Assembly (NCBI GenBank): GCA_040902925.1
Contig: JBBDWJ010000331.1
Location: forward strand, 1-12,175
From: JBBDWJ01 sp040902925
Lineage (GTDB): Bacteria; Acidobacteriota; Terriglobia; Bryobacterales; UBA6623
Direction of reading: 5' to 3'
DNA length: 12,175 nt
The notes under the pieces were generated by a model. The model was not told the origin of the DNA, searched no databases, and saw only the letters and a program-made list of their open reading frames with translations. Made by a program: the position numbers and the translations under genes. Positions 6,353 to 12,175 of the stretch are shown here, piece by piece (the stretch's first letter is position 1; each line of letters opens with the position of its first letter).

Positions 6353-7588
6353 ATGACTTCACGCAGACAGTTTATGGTCGCCGGCGGCGGCTTGCTCGCT
6401 GCTTCCGCCGCGCGCGCAGCCACGTCGACGCCCGGCGCATTCCCTTACGCCGAGCTCGAAGCCCGCATCGCGCGGCGTGATTTCCGCGATATCACCAAAG
6501 ACGTCTTGCCGACGCCGTCCATGGTGGTCGACCTGGACCTGTTCGAGCAGAACGTCAACACGATGGCGAAGCACGCCAAAGCCGTCAACATCGGCCTGCG
6601 CCCCCACGTCAAGGTTCACAAAAGCGTCGATGTCGCCAAGCGCCAGATCGCTCTCGGCGCGTTGGGGCTCACGACGGCAACGATCGCCGAGTCGGAGCTG
6701 ATGTCGCGCGCGGGAATTAAAGGCGTGCTCTGGACCAAACAGCCCGCCAGCGCGAACAACGTCTCCCGCGCTGTCGAGTTGAGCAAGCGCGACCCGACGT
6801 TCATGTTCGTCATCGATGATCCGATGGTCGCCGGCTGGGTCGAGGAGGCCGCCGCGGCCGCCCACGCGAAATGCCGCGTTGCCGTGGCCGTTTACGCGGG
6901 GCTCTCGCGCCAGGGAATCGAGAACGGACCGCCGGCCATCGAGCTAAGCCAGAAAATTGCCGCCTCGAAGCACATACAGCTCGAAGGCTACATGGCCTAT
7001 TCGGGAGGCGCGTCGCACACCAAGGGATGGGAAGCGCGCCGCAAGAAGTCAGCCGATGATTTGTCCGGCGTCAAGGAAACCGTCGCACTGGCCCGCAAGG
7101 CCGGTTTGCCCACCGACCTGGTCAGCGGCGGCTCGACCGGCACCTACAACATGGACAAGGAAAACGGCCTCACCGAACTCGAGGTTGGTTCCTATGTATT
7201 CATGGACACTGCCTATCACGCCATCGGAGGCAAGAACGACGACAGCGTGTACTCCGATTTCCAGGGAGCGCTCACGGTTCTGACGACGGTGGACAGCGCG
7301 CACTGGCCCGACCAGGTCACCATCGATTACGGCAACAAAGCCCTGGCGCGTCCCACCGACAAGGTGAAGGGCAAGCCGTGGCTCGAGCTGGCCAACCAAG
7401 GGGCCGAATACGGCCTGCTCAAATGGAAAAAAGGCGAGGAAGGCCTCAAGCTCGGCGACCGCGTCGAGATTTACTGCACGAACCTCGACATGAGCACAAA
7501 CTGCTACGACCGCTATTACATCGCGCGCGGCGAGCAAATTGTCGATGTATGGCCAATCATGGGGCGCGGCGGCGCGGCCCAGCGCTAA
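6353..7588 (+). CDS. Tat-exported DSD1-family PLP enzyme (D-threonine aldolase/D-serine dehydratase-like)
   Basis: The 411-residue protein opens with a twin-arginine signal (SRRQFM at residues 3-8, then a Gly/Ala-rich core to about 23). The body is a fold-type III, alanine-racemase-like barrel: PTPSMVVDLDL (53-63), the PLP-lysine motif RPHVKVHKS with Lys87 as the likely Schiff-base residue, SGGSTGT (258-264) as phosphate-binding loop, VGSYVFMD (278-285), and a C-terminal domain ending VDVWPIMGRG. Family members act on D-threonine, D-serine or related beta-hydroxy D-amino acids with PLP and a divalent metal. The C-terminal metal motif, usually a PxHxC/D-like segment, reads CTNLDMSTN: Asn377 stands where the metal-binding His is expected, with Asp379 as the second ligand position. 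The reaction is therefore uncertain. The very strong ribosome site and repeat-rich leader suggest regulated, good expression. It is convergent with phoD. Confidence 0.85.
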   Translation: MTSRRQFMVAGGGLLAASAARAATSTPGAFPYAELEARIARRDFRDITKDVLPTPSMVVDLDLFEQNVNTMAKHAKAVNIGLRPHVKVHKSVDVAKRQIALGALGLTTATIAESELMSRAGIKGVLWTKQPASANNVSRAVELSKRDPTFMFVIDDPMVAGWVEEAAAAAHAKCRVAVAVYAGLSRQGIENGPPAIELSQKIAASKHIQLEGYMAYSGGASHTKGWEARRKKSADDLSGVKETVALARKAGLPTDLVSGGSTGTYNMDKENGLTELEVGSYVFMDTAYHAIGGKNDDSVYSDFQGALTVLTTVDSAHWPDQVTIDYGNKALARPTDKVKGKPWLELANQGAEYGLLKWKKGEEGLKLGDRVEIYCTNLDMSTNCYDRYYIARGEQIVDVWPIMGRGGAAQR

Positions 7589-7604
7589 GAGCCAATCGCC
7601 CTGC

Positions 7605-7623
7605 TGCCGGCCGTTGACCGGCA
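7605..7623 (+). terminator. Weak hairpin between convergent genes
   Basis: TGCCGG (7605-7610) and CCGGCA (7618-7623) pair around a 7-base loop, 17 bases after the DSD1-type stop. No T run follows. It may be a minor terminator or chance; the remainder of the 207-base convergent gap shows nothing clearer. Confidence 0.25.
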
Positions 7624-7795
7624 AGGCGTCTGCGCTGCGTCGGCGAAAGTCTTCCGCTGGGAATAGCGCGGGCCCCAATGCTCCCGCGAATATCAAAGTT
7701 TTGGGAAATGCAAGCCTGACCCGCGCTCAGATTCGACCTGCCGCGTCATGAAGCCCGCTGTCTGCTGGTGCGCTATTGCATTTGGCGGCGCCGGC

Positions 7796-9211
7796 TCACA
7801 CGCGCTGGCTTTGTTGATATTCGTAGACCACGCTTCCGTACACGTCGTGGTGACGAAAGTGAATTGTGGTCTCGCCGGAAGCGCGCCGGACATTGACGGT
7901 CAAGAAACCACCTTTTACGCGGTGAAAGCGGTGGTAGCGCTTATCTTCCCCGGGAGTTCCGGCGGCGTGCGAATCGCTGGCCGGCCCTGCGGAGAACTCC
8001 TGCACCTTCGACTCGGGATGCACCGAATGGTACTGCCAATGGCGGTCTCCATTGATGTTGAAGAAGCGCTCGGGCAAATGCTTCTGGACCCATCCACGAA
8101 ACTCGTCGCCCTCGTGCTGGAATTCCTGGTTGGAGAGGTTGTCCGCTTTCGTCGCGCGGTCGGGGCCCACGATCGGTGTCGGGTTGATCAACAGCTTCCA
8201 ATCCGCATCGCTGGCCAGCATGGATTCTTGCAGCCACTTTTTTTGCTCCGCTCCCCAAACCGATTTTCCCGGACCATCGGGCATGTTGTTGGGTGAGCGG
8301 AAGTCGCGGCCCTCCACGAGCCAAATCTGCAGCGAGCGGCCCCAGCGGAATGTGCGGTAGGTTTTTTCTCCCATCGGCACTTGCTGCCGGAAAATCCGCA
8401 GCCCGTCGTCCCAGGTAAGCGGCAGCATCTGCTCGGGGTCGCGCCCCGGCCAGGCGTCGTCAAACAGCGTGTCGTGATCGTCTTTCTCCCAATAGCCCGG
8501 CACATCGAGCAGCAGATTTCGGTGCCTGGGAAAACTATACATGCGCTGCCAGTGATAGCGCGCCAGATCGACCGTGGTCGCTCGTGGATCGTCGCTGTCG
8601 TAATAGACGATGTCGCCCGCGGTGACGTAGAAATCCGGGCTCAATCGCCGCATCGCGTCGTAGATGTGAAACCCGGCGTCATGGTCGAGCTGAGAATATT
8701 TTTGGCAGGTCATCATCGCGAAGGTGACCTCAGCCTGATCGCCGGGTTCGGGCGCGGTGCGAAACGAACCCTGCAACGGAACGTGGGCCCCTCCGTCACG
8801 GGTCTCGGCGGCATAGTGGTAACGCGTGGCGGGACGCAAACCGCGAAGCTGAAACTGGTGCGCGAAGTCGGTTTGAGAACCCACTTCCGCCCACTCGGTT
8901 TCGACAGCGCCGCGCAAACTCGCGTCGGTGGCGTAGCGCAAGCGAACCTGGCCGGCCAGCCCGGGCGTCGAGCCTTCCAGACTTTCCACGAGAAGGCCGT
9001 CGGGATACGGTTCCGGCCGGCCACGCCGCAAGATACCGTCACGCTTTCGTTCCGCCTCTTTCGTCAGCCGCATCCAGACGATGGCGGACTCCGGACTGAC
9101 TTCGCCCACTTTCAAACCCGTAGCCTGGTGGATGATGCGGTTCTGCGCGGCCACTGGCTCGCGGATCAGCGCCGCGGCGGCGGCCATGCTCAGAAAATCC
9201 CGTCTGCGCAT
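7796..9211 (-). CDS. phoD: PhoD-family alkaline phosphatase/phosphodiesterase, Tat-exported
   Basis: The 471-residue protein starts with a Tat signal (RRRDFL at residues 2-7, Ala-rich core). An N-terminal fibronectin-like PhoD_N domain (about 27-155, with GEVSPESAIVWMR and GLRPATRYHY) precedes the metallophosphoesterase domain. Metal-site motifs visible are TAGDIVYYD (Asp200), YWEKDDHD (about 240-247), INPTPIVG and NGDRHWQYHS (about 387-396). PhoD enzymes are exported by Tat, bind calcium and iron, and release phosphate from mono- and diesters outside the cytoplasm. Length and motif order are normal for the family. GGGAG lies 6 bases before ATG 9211. No PHO-box-like repeats were recognised upstream. 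It is monocistronic here, divergent from the pilus operon across a 675-base gap. The name is by family; the actual substrate is unproven. Confidence 0.9.
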   Translation of the reverse strand: MRRRDFLSMAAAAALIREPVAAQNRIIHQATGLKVGEVSPESAIVWMRLTKEAERKRDGILRRGRPEPYPDGLLVESLEGSTPGLAGQVRLRYATDASLRGAVETEWAEVGSQTDFAHQFQLRGLRPATRYHYAAETRDGGAHVPLQGSFRTAPEPGDQAEVTFAMMTCQKYSQLDHDAGFHIYDAMRRLSPDFYVTAGDIVYYDSDDPRATTVDLARYHWQRMYSFPRHRNLLLDVPGYWEKDDHDTLFDDAWPGRDPEQMLPLTWDDGLRIFRQQVPMGEKTYRTFRWGRSLQIWLVEGRDFRSPNNMPDGPGKSVWGAEQKKWLQESMLASDADWKLLINPTPIVGPDRATKADNLSNQEFQHEGDEFRGWVQKHLPERFFNINGDRHWQYHSVHPESKVQEFSAGPASDSHAAGTPGEDKRYHRFHRVKGGFLTVNVRRASGETTIHFRHHDVYGSVVYEYQQSQRV

Positions 9212-9509
9212 ACTATGCTCCCAAGGCGTTCGCGCCGCATCGCGCGGCCGGGCCGTGCCTGACGAAACGGACTGTCCTACCTTAGTGGTTCTCGGAACGG
9301 GAAGGCAACACCGCGGGGCGGCACTACGCTGGCCTGGACGAGACGCCGGCTTGATGAAGAGGCGTCGATGAAGGCCACGCGCCGGTCGAAGTCTCCATAG
9401 CGGAATAGCGGCCTCTCCAAGGTCAGCAGGTTTTCACTCCGCGCGCCGCCCAGCGGGCCTCGTCCTCGGATAACCCGCGCCCTGCCGTTGTTCCGCTTCC
9501 TGTTGCCGG

Positions 9510-9553
9510 CCCGCCTCCCCACGCCCACCTCGCCGTCCCGCCTCCCCATGCCC
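9510..9553. repeat. Imperfect C-rich direct repeat
   Basis: CCCGCCTCCCCACGCCC (9510-9526) recurs as CCCGCCTCCCCATGCCC (9537-9553), 16 of 17 identical with a 27-base offset. Low-complexity composition makes a functional role doubtful. Confidence 0.5.
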
Positions 9554-9568
9554 GCCGCCAGACGCAAC

Positions 9569-9582
9569 CGCTGGTACCAGCG
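9569..9582. promoter_or_regulatory. Perfect 14-bp palindrome, possible operator
   Basis: CGCTGGTACCAGCG is a perfect palindrome placed just before the AT-richer pocket upstream of the pilus operon and 358 bases upstream of phoD. Its size and symmetry fit a dimeric regulator site; no matching regulator gene is in the window. Confidence 0.4.
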
Positions 9583-9886
9583 TGATAGGGGTTATTCCTC
9601 AATGGCTTAGTGCTTAATGCGGATTACTGCTCCGCGAAGGCCTCAGGGAAACTCAGAACAACGGAACCATTGCGTCCGAAGGGCTTTTTGCGGCGTCATC
9701 CGAGACGGTCCGGAACGGAAAGCCTCGGTTTGGCCGATATGGTACCCGTCGCAACGAGGTCCCCGGGTTCGGCTGTTTTCCGGCGTGTCTGCCAACGCCC
9801 GAACGCACGGGCATAGTGGTCCGGCAACGGGCACGCGGTTTGGGCAGAGGCAAGATGAAGCACCGGGCAGGCCCCGACCAACAACC

Positions 9887-11431
9887 ATGAAGCGCAAACT
9901 ACTGATCGTCGTCGCCGTGGCCCTGGTGGCTGCCACTGTTTCCACGGTGGTGTTCTACCAACTGATTTCCGGCAGCATCAGCAGCGAGGAAGCCCGCCAA
10001 ACCCAGGAATTCTCTGTTGTAACGGCGGCCCGCAACCTGCCGCGCGGCACGCGCCTGAAGGCCGAGGATCTGACGGTCACCAAGTGGTCTGGGGAGACGG
10101 CCCCCGAGGGAGCCTACGCGACGTCCAACGACCTCGCGGGGCGCCTGGTAGACCGCGACGTCCAACAGGGCCAGCCGATCTTCGAGTCGGGACTCACCGT
10201 GGCGGGCGCTGTCGGCGCGGGAGCGATCCCGCCGGGAATGCGCGCGGTTTCGATCCACCTTGCCGAATACGCCGGCGTGGCGCGGCTGCTGGAGAACGGC
10301 GACCGCGTGGACATTCTTGCGGCGGACTCCGACCGCCGGCCTGGCAACATCGAGACACGCCTGCATACCGTGTTGCAGGGCGTGCAGGTGCTCGACAACG
10401 GAAAGGACGAAGATCCTAAGGCGCGGCAAGCGGCACAACCCGTGGTCACCGTGCTGGTCGAAGCCAAGGACGCCGAAACCCTGAGTCTGGCCGACCAGGC
10501 CGGCGCCATCCGGCTGGCCTTGCGGAACCCGCTCGATAGCACGACCGAGGAGAGCCGCGGAGCCCGCTGGCAGGATGTGGCCGGCAACGGGACGGGCGCC
10601 AATAGGGTCGAGCGTATCAGCCCGCGGGCGTCGCGAACTGTTTCTCAAAGCCGCCAGGACATCTCTTCACAGCCCAGCCCCGAGAGCGCGCCTCAAGACG
10701 AGCTTGCGGCGATGATGCCCGAGCTGCACTCTCGCCGCGGCGACGGCGTGACGCAACCGGCGCCGGGCGAAGCCGGCGGTGTGATGTTGTCCATTACGTT
10801 TGCCGGACTGGGCGATGAGGCGCTGGCTGAGCTGACGGCAGGGCTTGCCGAGCGCTACACCAGCACGCCCATGATCCTGTCGGCGTTCCGGCCTGGGTGG
10901 GACGTCCAGAAGCGCGTCCAGGCGCTTCTGCAAAACGAACGCCTGGAGGTTTTCGCCGATCCCACGCTGCTCGCCATCGAACAAACCGAAGCCCACTTCG
11001 AGCGCACTTCCGATGCCTCCAGCGGGGCGGCAGGAAATTCTGAGCGAACCGGCAAGCCGGGCCATTGCCCCGACCGCGTCGGGATGCGCGTCAGCTTCCT
11101 TCCCACCATCGGCAAAGAGAACCGGCTGCGGATTCGCGTCACTTCGGAAGTGGCCGTTCCTGGCGCCGTCAAGACGGCCGCCGCGGGAGGATGCGAGACG
11201 CCGCTGGTGGCGATGCGCGAGTGGTCGGGCGAAATCGAATTGGCGGACGGCCAGAGTTTTTGGGTGCGCGGGCTAATCGACAGGCCGGGCGCCTGGGACT
11301 TTTTGCGGCGGCTGTTTCCGCAGCGTCCGCTCGAGCACGACCGTAATGACGAGTTGGCGATCCTGGTCACGCCGAAGCTGATCGCCGCCCAGAAGACCGG
11401 CAAGCCGCTTTCCGCGGCCATGCCTCGCTAA
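9887..11431 (+). CDS. cpaB: CpaB/RcpC-like Flp pilus assembly protein fused to a secretin C-terminal domain
   Basis: The 514-residue protein begins like CpaB: membrane helix (about 5-27), SAF domain (about 42-104, with NLPRGTRLKAEDL and GRLVDRDVQQGQPI), RcpC domain (about 113-214, with IPPGMRAVSI, LLENGDRVDIL and VTVLVEAKDAETLSLADQ). A polar linker (about 216-298) follows. Residues about 342-501 then read as a secretin pore domain: LEVFADPTLLAIEQTEAHF, VGMRVSFLPTIGKENRLRI, PLVAMREWSGEIELADGQSF and RGLIDR, then RRLFPQRP and NDELAILVTPKLI. In usual Flp/Tad systems CpaB and the secretin CpaC/RcpA are separate proteins, CpaB periplasmic and the secretin in the outer membrane. Secretin N-domains are missing and the loop before LRRLF is short. 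ATG 9887 is chosen because the membrane helix starts there; no good Shine-Dalgarno is seen. The gene is 16 bases ahead of cpaF, as in an operon. Confidence 0.85.
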   Translation: MKRKLLIVVAVALVAATVSTVVFYQLISGSISSEEARQTQEFSVVTAARNLPRGTRLKAEDLTVTKWSGETAPEGAYATSNDLAGRLVDRDVQQGQPIFESGLTVAGAVGAGAIPPGMRAVSIHLAEYAGVARLLENGDRVDILAADSDRRPGNIETRLHTVLQGVQVLDNGKDEDPKARQAAQPVVTVLVEAKDAETLSLADQAGAIRLALRNPLDSTTEESRGARWQDVAGNGTGANRVERISPRASRTVSQSRQDISSQPSPESAPQDELAAMMPELHSRRGDGVTQPAPGEAGGVMLSITFAGLGDEALAELTAGLAERYTSTPMILSAFRPGWDVQKRVQALLQNERLEVFADPTLLAIEQTEAHFERTSDASSGAAGNSERTGKPGHCPDRVGMRVSFLPTIGKENRLRIRVTSEVAVPGAVKTAAAGGCETPLVAMREWSGEIELADGQSFWVRGLIDRPGAWDFLRRLFPQRPLEHDRNDELAILVTPKLIAAQKTGKPLSAAMPR

Positions 11432-11447
11432 CGACGGCTCTACGATC

Positions 11448-12175
11448 ATGGATTCCACACTGACCGCCCCGGACTCCAAGCGCCCCCCTCTGCACAAACC
11501 CGCCGAGCTGTCGATTGCCGAGTACATGGAGCTGAAGCATCAGCTTCACCGGCGGCTGCTGGAGCGCATCAATCTCGAACGCCTCGCCGAGATCGACGCG
11601 CCGCGCGTGCGCCGCGAAGTTCGAGTGGCCGTAGCGGCGATGGTCGAAGAGGTCGCGCCGCAGCTTCCCAAGCACGACCACGAAAACCTGGTCGACGAAG
11701 TGCTCAACGAGGTGTTCGGCCTGGGCCCTCTCGAGCCGCTGATGCAGGACCCCTCGATCTCCGACATTCTGGTTACCACGCCCCATCTCGTCTACGTCGA
11801 ACGGCACGGCAAGCTCGTCAAGAGCCAGGTGCAGTTCAAAGACAACGCCCACCTGCAGCGCATCATCCAGAAGATTGTGAGCCAGGCCGGACGGCGCATC
11901 GACGAGTCGTCGCCGATGGTCGACGCGCGCCTTCCCGATGGATCGCGGATCAACGCGGTCATCCAGCCGGTCGCCGTCGATGGCCCGTTGTTGTCGATCC
12001 GCCGTTTTTCGCCCGAGCCTCTGACGGCCGACGACCTGATCGCGATGAACGCCGTGACGCCGGAGATCATGACCTTGCTCGCGGCTTGCGTCCGGGCGCG
12101 GCTCAATATTCTCATCGCCGGGGGCACCGGTACCGGCAAGACCACGCTGCTCAACGTCCTTTCGGCATACATCCC
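11448..12175 (+). CDS. cpaF: CpaF/TadA-type pilus assembly ATPase, N-terminal part (runs off the edge)
   Basis: The first 242 residues are present and the frame is open at the window end. CpaF/TadA is the hexameric cytoplasmic secretion ATPase that powers Flp pilus assembly. Visible features are an N-terminal helical region (about 22-75), FGLGPLEPLMQDPSISDILV (about 90-109), the PAS-like N-domain segment VYVERHGKL, RRIDESSPMVDARLPDGSR (about 149-167), LLSIRRF and the Walker A motif GGTGTGKTT (225-233). Walker B, the Asp and His boxes and the C-terminus lie beyond the edge. It starts 16 bases after the CpaB-secretin fusion stop with only a weak ribosome site, suggesting translational coupling. 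No cpaE-like ATPase gene separates the two, although cpaE often lies between cpaC and cpaF in this family of loci. Confidence 0.95.
   Translation, partial: MDSTLTAPDSKRPPLHKPAELSIAEYMELKHQLHRRLLERINLERLAEIDAPRVRREVRVAVAAMVEEVAPQLPKHDHENLVDEVLNEVFGLGPLEPLMQDPSISDILVTTPHLVYVERHGKLVKSQVQFKDNAHLQRIIQKIVSQAGRRIDESSPMVDARLPDGSRINAVIQPVAVDGPLLSIRRFSPEPLTADDLIAMNAVTPEIMTLLAACVRARLNILIAGGTGTGKTTLLNVLSAYI

Larger units (their letters stand above)
9212..9886. other. 675-base gap between phoD and the pilus operon
   Basis: No convincing gene. A minus-strand frame at 9277-9567 is open for 96 codons; its first half is Arg/Gly-rich noise, its second half (for example FRYGDFDRRVAFIDAS) is more protein-like but not recognised, so it is not called. 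A plus-strand frame continuous with cpaB is open from 9617 but codons before 9887 are Arg/Pro-rich and lack family similarity. Contents otherwise: a short inverted repeat GACGCC (9342-9347) / GGCGTC (9361-9366), a C-rich direct repeat, a 14-bp palindrome, and a relatively AT-rich pocket at about 9583-9625 that may hold the pilus promoter. No riboswitch family was recognised. Confidence 0.5.

Noticed and set aside
9277..9567. 96-codon minus-strand frame upstream of phoD
   Set aside because: The N-terminal half is Arg/Gly noise and there is no ribosome site; the C-terminal half is somewhat protein-like but unrecognised, so it is noted in the gap entry only.
9600..9886. Possible cyclic-di-GMP or other riboswitch in the pilus leader
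   Set aside because: No GEMM-type conserved cores (GCAAA-like loop and matching stem) were found in the leader.
9617..9886. N-terminal extension of the CpaB-secretin gene to ATG 9617
   Set aside because: The 90 extra residues are Arg/Pro-rich and would bury the CpaB membrane helix that normally starts the protein.
1..12175. CRISPR array or phage/integrase island
   Set aside because: No regularly spaced repeats, cas-like genes, integrase or phage structural genes are present; repeats found are two-copy only.

Overview
The window is GC-rich bacterial chromosome with a diderm outlook: an outer-membrane secretin-type domain, Flp/Tad pilus genes, two twin-arginine (Tat) exported enzymes and a secreted carbohydrate esterase. 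The gene set (RedB-like fragment, CE15 esterase, PhoD, Tat-exported DSD1-type PLP enzyme, CpaB/CpaF) fits a Planctomycetota- or Acidobacteriota-like soil or water organism. This is inferred from gene families only; no rRNA or tRNA is present to settle it.

Layout. Left edge (1-785): a weak IS1595-like transposase fragment reading off the left edge, a structured inverted-repeat segment, then two broken genes joined together: the N-terminal third of a RedB-like thioredoxin-fold protein runs straight, out of frame, into the C-terminal two thirds of a response-regulator receiver domain. This looks like an internal deletion. 899-3436: a secreted glucuronoyl-esterase-like hydrolase (minus strand), divergent from an orphan ModA-like periplasmic binding protein (plus strand), sharing a promoter region. 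3895-5985: a large cytoplasmic protein of unknown function whose N-terminal half looks like a ThuA/class-I glutamine-amidotransferase-type fold, followed by a very GC-rich perfect hairpin. 6353-7588: a Tat-exported DSD1/D-threonine-aldolase-like PLP enzyme preceded by an unusually repeat-rich leader and a strong ribosome binding site. 7796-9211: a Tat-exported PhoD phosphodiesterase/alkaline phosphatase, convergent with the previous gene. 9212-9886: a 675-base gap with a 14-bp perfect palindrome. 9887-12175: start of a Flp/Tad pilus operon.

The most notable object is the first gene of that operon. It starts as an ordinary CpaB/RcpC (membrane anchor, SAF domain, RcpC domain) but continues in frame, after a low-complexity linker, into what reads as the C-terminal pore domain of a CpaC/RcpA-type secretin, without the usual secretin N-domains. 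The next gene, 16 bases on, is already cpaF; no separate cpaC or cpaE lies between them. This may be a one-protein merger of the inner-membrane-anchored CpaB and the outer-membrane secretin.

The middle genes are mostly single-gene units on alternating strands with exported hydrolytic or binding functions (hemicellulose-lignin ester cleavage, anion binding, D-amino-acid chemistry, phosphate release). They do not form one pathway. The only clear operon is the pilus one at the right edge.
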